In this document: positions 22,982-52,729 of the stretch, piece by piece
How the letters are laid out: each line of letters opens with the position of its first letter
Position numbering within the stretch: position 1 is the stretch's first letter
Source: Metridium senile
Taxonomy: Eukaryota > Cnidaria > Anthozoa > Actiniaria > Metridiidae
Direction: 5' to 3'
Length of the DNA stretch: 64,000 nucleotides
NCBI GenBank assembly: GCA_949775045.1
Contig: OX459108.1
Coordinates: 3,671,961-3,735,960, forward strand
Position numbers and translations under genes: made by a program
The notes under the pieces: model-generated
Told to the model about the DNA's origin: nothing
What the model saw: only the letters and a program-made list of their open reading frames with translations
The model's database searches: none

Positions 22982-24030
22982 CCCGAAGTCGAAGTGAATA
23001 TCAGAGAATACTAACTGAAATGGAGTCAAAGTCTGATTATTCATGGATATGCATTCCCTTTATCCATGCAAGTGGCGGTCTACCCCTAAAATTTGAAGAC
23101 CCAATAAAGCTTTGTTGACTTTAACCCGACTATGCGATTTTCTTTAAAAGCTTCAAATAACCGCGCAAAAGATCTCAATGAATAAAATGTGTATCAACAA
23201 ACAACATTACGACCTTGTTTTAGCGGAGATGTCAAATGGTAAAGAGTAAACGCAGAAAAATCGGTTAGTTTTGATGTTTGGCGTTCCCGTAAACGTGAAT
23301 CTAAAACTCCCATAAAATAATTCCCACTAAAGCTAAAATTGAATATCGTTATTCATACAAATGTTTTCTATTTTTCATATTTTTATAGAGCAGATTTGGT
23401 ATGACTGTGAAAAACTCGTCAAAAAATTCTAAAAATACCACGGTTGCGGCAATGCACACACGCCGTTTAACTTTTTACAGTTATACGAAATCTGTTCTAT
23501 TCATTTTTAAATTCAAATTGAGGTTGTCGGCTGATTTGAACTTGACACTGAATACCTAATTAATATTGAACGTCTACATAATCGCCTCTATCTATAAACA
23601 TTTTACCGTTTTGATAACACAGTATTGAAAAAGAATTGCATATAATTATTTTGAAGTAATAAACGCTTGACAAGGTTTGATTAAAAAATGTCTTTTAGAC
23701 CAACTGATCGTTCTTTGCAGGAATATATACATTTTTAGAGGGTCCTGAAGGGTAAACATGAGAGCTTGGATTGGCCTTATTTTTGACCGAGAAAATGGGA
23801 TGGATGCACTGGGACTGGGATTTACAAATAAAAGAACAATAGAAAATGAAAGTGCGATTGAAAACTGGAGCAAAACTGATTATGTGATTTTTGACTGGGA
23901 TTTGGTCCAAATATAAAATGGGAAATGGGATTGGACCCCCCCCCCCCCCCCTCAGGACCCTATTTTTACACGGGTTACCAATAGCCTGTGTACAGTTTCT
24001 TGCAGGGGGAGGGGTGGGGCGGCTGCACAC
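22982..24030. other. Region with no recognisable gene
   Basis: Contains a C run at about 23,937-23,952 and a hairpin TAGCCTGTGTACAG...CTGCACACAGGCTA at about 23,982-24,036, leading into the inverted-end element at 24031. Confidence 0.5.
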
Positions 24031-25329
24031 AGGCTAGTCACCGGGGTGGGTACTCCCTTAGAAAATGGATAGGGGTGCTCGACGGACGGTTTTGAAAATG
24101 ACCCTAAAAGGTACGCATAAATAGACTCAGATACTGATTTCAGACGATTTCAGACCCTAAAAGGTACGACCACGTTAAAACAAATTTCAATATGCATAAT
24201 CTTAAGTTCGAAAACTGACCCTAAAAAGTACGGTGTCAGTTCGAGACCCTAAGAGCGAGTCCGCGTGAAAACCATGCAAAATCGAAAAATGTGTCTACAA
24301 CGGGTATCACCGATTTCTTTCATTTTTGGCCGAGATATGTATTTTAGTGTAAATATTAACTGTGTGCAATATAAAACAAAAATATTAAATTCTCTAGCAG
24401 ATATCGAGGTTTAAGGGAATGTAGTCAGACGAACGATAAAAATTGCTTGAAATTTACACCAACTTTACAAATCAATTTCTCTAAAAAATATAGCTTTTTT
24501 CTTACCTGGAATTCGTACAGACCTACTACAACATATAATAAATACAACGACAGTATCAAAGTATCAAAAGATTTATTTAAAGAAAATATTTGCTTATTTA
24601 CATATCAGGCTATGAAATCTACATTTTGAGTATGCATTCTTAACAATTCGATATACAAGATCCGGCAACTTTTTAAAACCACAAAGTTTGACTTTTATGT
24701 ACAACTGATAATGGTTAACAAATACAAAGGAAAAAAATTCTGTAAAGTTTTAAGGGTGAAGAGATACAGTATCACGAATTTCGCGTTTTTACACGTATCC
24801 AATTATAAGACTAATGACCATTTGCGACTAAAAAAGCCGATAAGTTTTAAAATACTTACCTAAAAACAACAGCTAATGTAGTAGGGCGATTTAAGAAGTC
24901 ATAAATGTACAATGTTAAAATATTTTAACTATACGCTGTTTTTTTTATTTTCCGAAAGAAATACACACAAAAACATGCCGAGTTTGCATCAACGATAATG
25001 CTATTAAAGCTGATCGAATGGTTCAAATTACAACAAAGAGCCTTAAATTGAGTTGATTTTAATATGTATAAATATTCGAAACTTACATCTTTAAGACAGC
25101 AGATTCGTAAAATAAAAGTCGAAAACGTGGAAATTATCCAAATGACAACGACAGCGCGCGTAGCCAAGTGTGATTATCAGTACTAAACAATCAACTGTCA
25201 TGAACTGGTTCCCGGTCGTTAACCATTTTAGAGTTAACTTTCAGAAAAGCATGTTATTATGACATAAAAAATGGAATGAAATAATAGTGATAATAACAAT
25301 AAAATAAAATAATGCCGGCCCAACAGAGA

Positions 25330-25615
25330 TCGTAAAGTGAGTTAGCGATTCTCTTCCGTCAAACAAATTGTCTATTAAAATATTTGCATACTAATGTCAG
25401 TGAAAACAAATTTTAGCCTAGCGATGTATTCAACGGGTATCAGAACGTTAAAACTAAATAAATGTATATTTTTTGGACCAACTATTCTATTTGAAATAAT
25501 ATTTTTTACCTAGCTGTTTTTTTTGTTCACATTGTCAGTTGTTTATAGTATAAATTAGCACTAGACTAGACCAATTATGTTTGATTGACGGAAGAGAATC
25601 GCTTCACAGTCGTTT
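25330..25615. repeat. Inverted repeat, CGATTCTCTTCCGTCAA arms
   Basis: GCGATTCTCTTCCGTCAAACAAATTGTCTA on the left is mirrored, with few changes, at 25,567-25,603. The element lies inside the 3.5-kb candidate transposon. Confidence 0.75.
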
Positions 25616-25862
25616 GGCGGGAATGGCAAGTATTTTATTACTTAAAAATCAATGGTAATCCAGATTCATCTTATTCACTCTCTAGATATCTCAACGTAAA
25701 AAAGAAACGGCTCAATTCAAAGCTCTTCAATACTAGTTGTCAATATATATAGTATTCAATGAAAATTCCTTTAAACGATATAATAAACTATTTAGTATTT
25801 TTAATTTCACCGAAACTCAGATGGGATCGAAAATGCAACCCTTACTTAGATGTAACAATACC

Positions 25863-26285
25863 TTGACCAATTTCGCATAACATTCCCCATGTTTCGAACA
25901 TCTCTTGAGAAATACGCTTTGCATGTCCACCTCTGGCAGGCTTTTGTTTAGAATCGTGTGGAGGATGCTTACAGACTCGACTGGGACGCCAGCCTAAACC
26001 AAAGTGGTCTCTATGCAGCGGACATATTGTCATATCATCTGTATTTTCAGTTTTAAAAACACCAGCTCTTAAAAGACAAAGTTCCCACTCGTACTTCACA
26101 TCTTTGGAAGAAGTTTTTAAACAGCCAAGTAGATGGGTGCAGATAATCTTTGTACAAGATTTTAAAGGTAGCAAAACAAAACAGGTGTCATTGTTTCTTC
26201 GAGAACTTCCATAATTTTCCACAGAAAGATTGTGAAAAGAGAAAACCGCCATAAAATAATTACTGTATGTCAAAATTAACCTCAA
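25863..26285 (-). CDS. Cys/His-rich exon-like ORF, uncharacterised
   Basis: An open frame of about 140 codons on the minus strand ends at a possible donor (GGTCAAG then GTATTG, intron starting at about 25862), just before a stop at 25842. The C-terminal half is distinctive: a CTHLLGCL stretch, EWELCLLRAGVF, TICPLHRDHFGLGWRPSRVC, then KHPPH. The paired cysteines and histidines suggest a zinc-binding fold. From memory, similar WELCLLR/CP.HR exons recur in uncharacterised cnidarian proteins; I cannot name a function. The true start is unclear because the N-terminal part is weak. The ORF lies inside the inverted-end element and may be its cargo or an old host exon. Confidence 0.45.
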
Positions 26286-27679
26286 CTAATGCACGTAAAA
26301 TGAGAATTAATGTCGGTGTCTACCAAACATGCCAATTAGTCGAATGCCAATTTCAAATTTATGCAAAACAACAAAGAGAAAACTTGAAGCAAAATATGTC
26401 TTTTATTAAAATGTGTCTTGCTAGAACTTTAACAATATATTTTTATGAAAACGTATTCATATCCCTGGAGAGTGATCATAATCAGGAAAATAGTAAATCA
26501 AAAAGGTTACATAGTTTTATATAGTACACCGTTGCTTTGTCTGTTTCTGTTTTTAGCAACCGCATGAGTTCAATAATTTCTTTAACATGTTGTGTGTGAG
26601 GTTAATAAATGCATAATTCTAATACTGTAAAAATTATTATATTTCAAAAAATGATAATATTGTGAAAAAAATATTATGAAATATCGTTTTTACCAGACAT
26701 AGGAAAGCCGAAGGTAGACAGACAAAACATTACTGTATTCGGCTTACAAGCCTAAAACTTAGTTATTTGTTGTAACATTATCTTATATAATGATGAATAT
26801 CATTATTTTAATTCATATAATTGATTCTTATGATTATTATCATTATATTGGGATCATATTTAGCGTGTTGTAGATGTGTTGTATATTTAGTTTTGTCACG
26901 TGACAACTTCAAACAATGTAAATTTCATCATTTTCTTAGTTATTTTTCGCTTGAAAAATAAATACTTTACAGACTTTTTTTTCGATAAAACATTGTCTCT
27001 ATCATCATACTATCTGATAAAGGTTTCAAAGTTATATGAATAACTGCCGGATAGGTGCAAATAGCTCTTTTCTAGAGTATGTTTTTACACTTTTCGTCAA
27101 AGCTGAAACATAGCAATAACTCAACCCTTTATAAAACCACCCAATATTTGTTTCACGACTTTTTATTCAACTTAAAGTACTAATAAGATAATGTGCTAAA
27201 CGTGGGCAGAATATTGGTGCAGGAAACAATCTGCAAAGGAAATACGAGGCCGTAAAACGTTAGGTATATTTTATGCAAATTTTGACCGTTTTTAGGGTAA
27301 AATACTCAAACGGTTGTAACTTTAAGCCTTTTTAATTTAAAGCCAAAAAAATTCACCAAAGTAATAAGTTCACTAAGATGTACAATCGAGCTAAGTTTGA
27401 AGAAAATCGGTGATGTACGGTGTAGACTGGTCTGCATGGTTTTCACGCGGACTCGCTCCTAAGAGGTACGCGATGTGTTATTTTCGACCCTAAAAGGTCC
27501 GTCGAGCACCCCTATCCATTTCTATGGGAGTACCCCCCCCCCCCCCCCGGGGCTCGACACATTTAATTTACTAATGATGCAGCGAAGTGGCGCACAAGTC
27601 GCATCTTATCGCACCTTCTATTTCACTATATATTTGACAGAGGTTTTGCATCGGATAACTAAAAAAACAGCTATAGACC

Positions 27680-28705
27680 ACATTCAGAAATACCATAATA
27701 TGTTCTGGAAAATGATTTTTCAAGTACAGCGAAAACACTAGAACCATGAAATATAATAAAATTGTTAGTGTGTAATAGTTCTTTTTTAGCGACTATTAGT
27801 TACTATAAAAGACAAGTAAAGTTGTAATGAGGTATTGTTTCCTTTTGTATTTGATGTTTCTGGTTGAGTAATACTGACTAAATAGTCACTAAATAAAACT
27901 ATTAGTTAGTAACAATTATTATTTCATGGTTCTAATGTTTTCGCTCTAAACAGATATTTTAATATTTTAGCACTTTTTTATGAAAGAACCACTTAAAATA
28001 TGCATGTTTGGAAGGTTTTGATGCTCTGGCGAAAATATCAAAGAAGTTATATGATATGCTCAATGAAAAATGTTAGTTCAGAACACTAACAGTTGAGTTT
28101 TCCTTTAGTTTTGTATTTGTTTGTCTTTCCATTGTTTTTCGGTTCGCTAATTTTGTCCTACATTCCTTTCTGTATTATTGTTCGTATGCAAATTCAGCTA
28201 AGTTTTTTCAGTATATTTTAGTGCTGTTAGTTATTCTCAGTCAGTCGTCGTGTTTAGTTTCGAGCAACATGGATAATTCACAGTTAGTTTGTAAGTATTT
28301 TTCTCATTTTATATCTATTACTGTAATCTATTTGTAGCCTTAATATGTTAACTTTATATTGTATATGTATATTTACTTTTAGGAACGTAAATTAAACTGT
28401 TTCTACGCTGTGTCTAATGATCAAATTGTGCTCGGATCTTTGAGTAAACATGGCGTCCACAAAAAATGTAGAGATTTGTATGTAATTTTCTACCGAGGCC
28501 TTTGATGCCTCGTTTTGGTGTTTTTCTCATTTTTTAAACTCTTATAGCTGCAACTTTAATATCGTTTTTTCCCCTCAAACTTTCACAAGTTATTGTTATG
28601 GTGAATGTCTATTATATGATAGCTTTCTTTTTCTTAAAACATCAATTTTAAAAATTATGATTAATTAATGGAGGCCATTTCTGAAAGTCGTCTATAAGAC
28701 AGACA
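27680..28705 (+). repeat. Dispersed repeat, split by two insertions
   Basis: Segments 27680-27726, 27947-28065 and 28465-28705 are co-linear with the reverse strand of 38390-38790, a 400-bp uninterrupted copy in intron 7 of the receptor gene. Shared words include AAATGATTTTTCAAGTA, TGTTTGGAAGGTTTTGATGC and GAGATTTGTATGTAAT. The gaps mark insertions at 27727-27946 and about 28066-28450. Confidence 0.75.
27727..27946. mobile_element. TA-flanked inverted-repeat MITE, 220 bp
   Basis: The ends CAGCGAAAACACTAGAACC and its near inverse (GGTTCTAATGTTTTCGCTC) are flanked by TA on both sides. The empty site is seen in the homologous repeat at 38390-38790, which confirms the boundaries. Confidence 0.85.
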
Positions 28706-29719
28706 CAAATAACTTTGAATGAAATACAAAACAGAAATCGGACATTTAGCTATTTTAGATTACTTATTACAGTGATATAGATTTCAAAATGAAAGTAAAA
28801 GGTAGTAAATTACAACATTTCGCATGGCCAGAAATTTGAACCGTCGCGCCCACTGTAAATAGTCAGCGGTATTACAGTTGATCACAAGCAGCTTGAGATC
28901 AGAGTAAACGGTTTTCGAAAAGGAGAAGAAGTGATTTTTAAAGATTTGTGGATTAAAAAAAGGAAATGTAAATGTTTTTCTTAATGGAGGCAAAAACACT
29001 TTCAACGTAAAATTTTGGTATTGGAGTTCATCACACTTGGTACAACTTTTTGAATCCGACATTTATTGGTGTAATTAATATAAGCTCTAACTTTAGCATA
29101 TACAGCGACATTTCTAATATAATTATATAAATTTCAAATAAATTTTATTCCAGAATGATTTACCGCTTAAATGCTTTACTTTGATATATATTACAAGGCC
29201 ACTCATGCGCGTACACGAGTTTACCAGAAGAATTGCGTCTCAGACAATCATGTTCAAAATACCTTGGAACATTATCTGGTTTTAACATGAAAAATATTTC
29301 AACATCATTTTTCCGTTTCCCCCTCTCAATGTTGAATTGTGGGAATGTGAAACGGTTGTCATTTGAAAGACCAATCAACATTGCTTAGGGGGGAGGGGGT
29401 TTGCACATCAAATTGATAGATTTTGCATATATTTTTAAACGCAAACAAAAACGCCCATAAAAAAGTGGCAATGTCCCAACAATTTTGCACATGATTGTAG
29501 GTGATAAAGAAATGTATAATATGGACAGCTGTTTGTAAATATACAACCAATGCAAATAGCATCAACATTTTTGAGATGGTATATTTTGAAGAGCTTTTTC
29601 ATGTTATGTAGTTTATTTATTAATTACATTAGTTCTATAGAAACTAGTTCCCAGTCCCCTCTTAGCCAACCCTCGTTTAGAACATGGCAAATTGAATAGT
29701 CTGTTCTTATCAGTTTCAG
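28706..29719. other. Region upstream of the receptor gene
   Basis: No gene is recognised. The receptor ATG at 29720 is directly preceded by TTTCAG, which could be a splice acceptor. An untranslated first exon could therefore lie in this stretch; none can be placed. Confidence 0.45.
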
Positions 29720-47956
<18,237 letters not shown>

Positions 47957-48067
47957 ACACACAATTAAGCAAGCATCTGATTGTGATATAAATAATTATA
48001 TAGATCAGGAAGCGTGTTATTTGCTCAGGCAAAAGCTGAGTTGAATAACACTCTTCGAGACCTGCAT

Positions 48068-48315
48068 ATTGGTCCCCTTCACAGTTCCCTGCGCCATCGA
48101 TCTTGAAAGGTAGCCGGGTCTTTGCATCGAAGCGAGATGAACATTGAGCTTGCAATGACATAGGACTTTTAACACCTTGCGGACAATCATTCACATGTCT
48201 CTAAAAGTAAAAAAGTAAAGTAAAGTAACCTTATTTAACGTCGGTATAGCTCGTGACAGTCATAGACTGATAAACTTGAGGCCGACGGTGCGCTCATGTT
48301 ACTCCCCTCTCTCCA

Positions 48316-48347
<32 letters not shown>

Positions 48348-48540
48348 CTTAAAGCTACACGGAAAGGAGAGAAGTCGAAACAAGGATGTGAGGTCACTGG
48401 GAATCGAACTCGGGACCTCTCGCACAGAATGCCGTGCACTAACCAACTGTGCCATCCTTGCTCCTCAACTTTCGTCTCGCTACCTTCGATAAAAAGGCCC
48501 GGCTACCTTTCATAGTTTTACAGGGAACGGTTAATGTGGA
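48068..48540. repeat. Foldback (30591 family) interrupted by a SINE
   Basis: The left arm TTCACAGTTCCCTGCGCC...TCTTGAAAGGTAGCCGGGTC matches 30591. The right arm resumes after the SINE as TTTCGTCTCGCTACCTTCG...GGCCCGGCTACCTTTCA. It begins about 110 bp after the receptor stop codon. Confidence 0.8.
48205..48465 (-). mobile_element. tRNA-derived SINE, second family, reverse orientation
   Basis: Reverse copy of the SINE at 22034. The A box TGGCACAGTTGG lies at 48454-48443 and the B-box region near 48,400. An AAAGTAAAGT-type tail at 48,207-48,228 marks its 3' end. It is inserted in the foldback at 48068-48540. Confidence 0.8.
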
Positions 48541-49915
48541 CGATGGAGGCTGAGGTTGACCGATGAGAACTGACAGAATTGATTCAATAACGCTTACTCG
48601 TATAAAGAACGCCACGATTTCAACAGTATCTTTCGACCAATCAGATACGAAGAAATATTTTGAATGGTTAATAACATGTCTTCTCTTTTTTCACAATAAC
48701 CATAATACCATCTGTCGTTTTGGGGGTAACTAATATAATTCACCACACAAATTGTAATTCAAATCAAATAAATGTGGGTGGCCCATTCTTTTTCCGGCCC
48801 TAACTCCAAAGGAAGTTCCTCCTCGGCCCTAATCCAAAGAAATCCCAAAGGGATTGCATGTGGAGGAGGCTGTATCTACCCCTCAAAAACAGAAGGTTGT
48901 GTGAAAGTAGAGGATTCTAAATTTGGCTCAAATGAGGATTAAGCAGTTATTAAAATCTCATTAATAATTCATGACCATTTTGTCCAATCCGATGCTCCTC
49001 TCTGGTGACAAGGAAAGCATTGTATACTGCATAATCTACGTTTAAAACGGGTAGGGAGCCCTCTATTATTACTGTAGGTCAATTCCCAAATACAGGCAAC
49101 CTCCCTCTTCTTTTGTTTCATCGATATTGAAAAAAATGATATGGTCATGAATTACTAATGGGGTTTTTCTACCTGATAAAACACTCCTGCTTATACATAA
49201 CGGATCAATAAAAAAAGCTACAGAATAAAGATCTGTGATACAAGTTAGAGAATGGAATAGGAATTAATTATTAATTATCCTCCGCTAAAGTAATCCCTCG
49301 AGGTATTTCCCTTGACGGAAATAGAACAAAAATTCGGCTTATATTTTTGCATAGAGCATATGTTATTTTAAATCTAAATCAAATTACCAAAGAAAACAAC
49401 TGAATATACAGGAATTTGTAACTCGTTTATTGAATGGACACTTACCGGCATGCTTTGAGTTGTTTATTTTGATTCGGGCCTTATAATTAATTTTGCTCGT
49501 ACCCGCGTATTACCATTCTCGGGAATCCAGGGGTAATCTTTAATTTGTCGCTCGTTTCTCGCTCCCAGAATAAATACCCCTGGGAACGTAGTCTGTTGGA
49601 CCTTGTTCCGGAAGTCAAAATTCAAACTGATTTAACGACTTTCTTTGAATGGTTCTCTTGATTTTCATTGGTCGACCTTATAAAGCTGGTAGACATACCT
49701 TCGAGTATCTATTAAACTAACCCTATATAATTGTGAAATCTATATTTGAAAAATCGTTGTAGCAGCTTTCCATGATAATATCATAAAAATACATACAACT
49801 CGCTTAACAAATCATTTGACGAAACTGTAAACAAGAGACAGAAGTGAATACCAGCATCGTTTGAGGACTTAGTAGTGTTCACTGTAGTTTTGGCAGCAAC
49901 GATAACGATTTTGGA
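48541..49915. other. Region with no recognisable gene
   Basis: Unique AT-rich sequence with scattered fragments of repeats seen elsewhere (for example GATAAAACACTCCTGCTT near 49,180). No supported ORF. Confidence 0.5.
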
Positions 49916-50110
49916 TTAATAGCTTCGACTACACAGCGGTCAAACGACTACGCATGCGTGGCAAAATTTTTGCAGCGGTAAATTTACAATTGTAAACATT
50001 AGGAATTTCCGACTACAGTGTTTGAAGTCGATTTATAAGAAATTCTCTGAATATATAAGCTTTTTTCGCGCATGCGTAGTCGTTTGACCGCTGTATTAGC
50101 TTCGATTACA
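49916..50110. repeat. Inverted repeat, CAGCGGTCAAACGACTACGC arms
   Basis: About 45-bp arms with few mismatches around an AT-rich interior. The arms end in AGCTTCGA.TACA. Confidence 0.85.
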
Positions 50111-50329
50111 TAAAATCATCCCTAAAATTAGTAAATTATATAAGCCATATATCTCAATAAAGTTAGTTAAAGAAAGCTGAGCCCGACAAGAATTGTGGGT
50201 AGATACATTTTATTGGTTTCAGCATATTTTAGCACCAATCAATACCTTCAATAATTCAAGCTCTTTTAAAGTGTTTCTACAAGATTCATATTTTGTTTAC
50301 TAAATAATGTTTTTGACATAGACATCTCC

Positions 50330-50925
50330 TGTACATGATCTCTCTCTCGCGACTGTCCCTGCCATAGGGCCTAAGTTTATTAGTTAAATAGCCTAATTTC
50401 ATTTCTAATTTATTTTTTGTTTCTAACAATAATCAATAACATTTTTACATAATATATGATTATTTAGAACGAGCTTGGATAATAATTATCCATGGAACGA
50501 GTGAGCTTATTATGTTATTATTATAAGTATTATTTGTTTAATTAGTTAGTTTATAATCAATGTATATCCTAGTTTCTAAGTTATTTACAATTAGTTTTAT
50601 TGTTTATTGTTATTTACAATTCGTCAATATTAATATAAGTATTTCTTATTTTTATTGTTATTTACAAGTTGTCAATATTAATATAAGTATTTCTTATTTT
50701 TATTGTTATTTATAATGGGGGTGTACCTCGGATGGGACCTGTGTCCCGTTCGCGCAAACCCAGTTTGGCTCGTTTAATAATAGTTTGTGATACGTCCTGT
50801 GCAATTTCATTTAGTCTATTTTGTAAATATGTTTTGTAAATTTGCTATGTAAGTCTTTAAATTTGTAATTAATACGTGCCCAATAAAGTTGTTAAAAACA
50901 AAACAAAAAACAAAAACAACTATTG
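50330..50925 (+). mobile_element. Possible retroelement or retrocopy 3' end with A-rich tail
   Basis: Ends with AATAAA (about 50,882) then an A-rich (CAAAAA)n tail. The preceding block GTGTACCTCGGATGGGACC...TTGTAAATTTGCTATGTAA looks like a non-LTR 3' UTR. A 57-bp stretch (TTATTGTTATTTACAA.TTGTCAATATTAATATAAGT) is duplicated in tandem at about 50,600-50,705. No coding part is seen. Confidence 0.4.
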
Positions 50926-51084
50926 ATGGATAAAAAATCTTGTAGGGACCACTGTTGCACCTTATGTGGGTTTTCACAAGCTTAACTTTGTGTCAAAAGG
51001 CTTTTAAATATTAAACATTGTTTCAACACAATGATGGCGTTTGGATATCCAATATAGAGGGACGGTCAGAACCAAATATATTAA

Positions 51085-51550
51085 AGTGCACCTGACGCCC
51101 TTCATGATATTTTGCAAATCTGTTTGACATAAGGTGTATAATAAGTGTACTTAATTTTTCTTGATGTCGACCTCTCCTTTCTGAGATATAAACATTTGAA
51201 ATCTGAAAATGCAAATGAAGTGACGTCTACCCAGGCCTCATTAAATATACAAAAGTTCTCTGGAAATAATTATATCAATTTTTTAAAGCTCAATATATCT
51301 GTATTACTAATATTTACACTACCATTAACATTTTTACTTCTTTACAAAAACAAGCTTGCTGTCAGCTTTGAAACAAAACTTTGACAAATTCCTGGGATGA
51401 TCACGTCACCTCATTTGCATTTTCAGGTTTCAAATGTTTATATCTCAAAAAAGAGAGGTAGACATAAAAAAAATATGAAGTACACTTATTATACACCCCA
51501 TGTACAACAGATTTGCAAAATATCATGAAGGGCTTCAGGTGCACTTTAAA
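51085..51550. repeat. Foldback, about 150-bp arms, AAAGTGCACCTGA ends
   Basis: AAAGTGCACCTGA.GCCCTTCATGATATTTTGCAAATCTG on the left is mirrored at 51,497-51,550, and ATATAAACATTTGAAA.CTGAAAATGCAAATGA is mirrored near 51,400-51,445. Confidence 0.88.
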
Positions 51551-52280
51551 GGATTATTAACTGAGCGTGAGGTCTGTACGGGAAAATATCAGACCGAGGT
51601 CTTGACAGTACGGAGTGAGCGCAGCGAGGTCCGTACGAAAAAGACTGAGGTCTAAAATTTTACGGACAGACCGAACAAGCGAGGTTAATAAATCGTTTAT
51701 TATATGACTTTTTTTCTTTGCGATATTGTACGAAATTGCAAATATTTTATCGCTGAATCTCTCATTATTGAATGAATAAAAATACATTAAACTTACACTA
51801 AACTGGCTAAAAAGCACTTTGCAGGTATGAAAAGGCAAAACTTTAACAAAATATTTATTGCAATACTTTACAAGTTGTTTTTAAATTCCCAGTCTAAAAA
51901 ATACGAAAATTGGACCGTTGTCGTGGTAACGGTCTGATATGGGAAAATATCAGACCGGAAATCAGCCAATCAAAGCGCGTGTACTATCGTAGCCATATAA
52001 TAAAGAGTTATATAAAGAGAGAGGTTTGAGAGTTGTCACGATTTAGAGTAGTTTCGTGCAGTATTTTGTTTGTATTTTATTTATTATATTTTATTGGTAA
52101 AATATAGCTCGACTCGCTCGACTCGACTTTTTTCCGCTTCGCGAATCGATTATGTTCTCTAACGAGACTGGATTCACACGACATGATTTGTGCTACAGTT
52201 GATTGTTTTCGTAAATAAGGCCGAGACCACGCAAATATGCTTCTAGTTGAAACATCGTTTAAGATTGTTTAAAAAAAATT
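51551..52280. repeat. Repeat region related in reverse to 62790-63010
   Basis: The stretch at about 51,995-52,195 (TAAAATATAGCTCGACTCGC, TCTCTAACGAGACTGGATTC) is the inverse of about 62,815-63,005. An upstream ACGGGAAAATATCAGACCG word occurs at 51,579 and, partly, at 51,941. No gene is seen. Confidence 0.65.
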
Positions 52281-52470
52281 ACAGTGGAACCACGCCTTAC
52301 GACCACCCGCTTAATACGGCCACCTCGTTATTGCGGCCAATTTTTTAGGACCACACGAAATGCATGTCCATACATTTTCTTTAAAATTTACCCGCTTAAT
52401 ACGGCCACCCTGCTAATACGGCCACTTTGGGCTGTCCCTTCGGTGGCCGGATTAACGGGGTTCCACTGTA
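52280..52470. mobile_element. TA-flanked MITE (copy 5 of 5)
   Basis: CAGTGGAACCACGCC...GGGGTTCCACTG flanked by TA, as at 2684. It lies downstream of the first GPCR gene. Confidence 0.85.
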
Positions 52471-52634
52471 AGTCTTTCAAAACAATTACCCTAAACCTAA
52501 CCAAACAAATGCTGCTTTAGACTGGTGTTGTATTACTGATCATGAATATAAAGGGATTCATGTCAGCCATGATTGTGGTCAAAACAATGGAGCTTTTCTC
52601 TCATGTGAACTGAAGTCTTTTCTCATTCAAAAAC

Positions 52635-52640
52635 TTTATT
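52635..52640 (-). terminator. Candidate poly(A) signal of GPCR gene 1
   Basis: AATAAA on the minus strand, about 90 nt after the stop codon of the gene ending at 52730. Confidence 0.45.
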
Positions 52641-52729
52641 TTAGTCGACTTGCCCACAAACATGACTGCCATAATTTCCCTCTATATAGTACAAGATAAA
52701 CTAAGAAGAACGTAGATGAAGTTTCATTC

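Larger units (their letters stand above)
24031..27556. mobile_element. Candidate 3.5-kb DNA transposon with long inverted ends
   Basis: The left end (CCGGGG.GGGTACTCCC, then AAATGGATAGGGGTGCTCGA) is the inverse of the right end at 27,470-27,556. Farther in, GAGCGAGTCCGCGTGAAAAC at about 24,251 is mirrored at about 27,440-27,460, and CACCGATTT at 24,308 near 27,408. The arms are thus about 150-330 bp, with unequal internal gaps, and repeat CCCTAAAAGGTACG. The middle holds a Cys/His-rich exon (25863-26285, minus). No DDE transposase was recognised. Two separate insertions in opposite orientation could look the same. Confidence 0.5.

Noticed and set aside
28268..28292. Possible mini first exon, ATGGATAATTC followed by a good donor GTAAGT
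   Set aside because: The only nearby acceptor leads to an immediate stop, and the segment is an insertion in a dispersed repeat.
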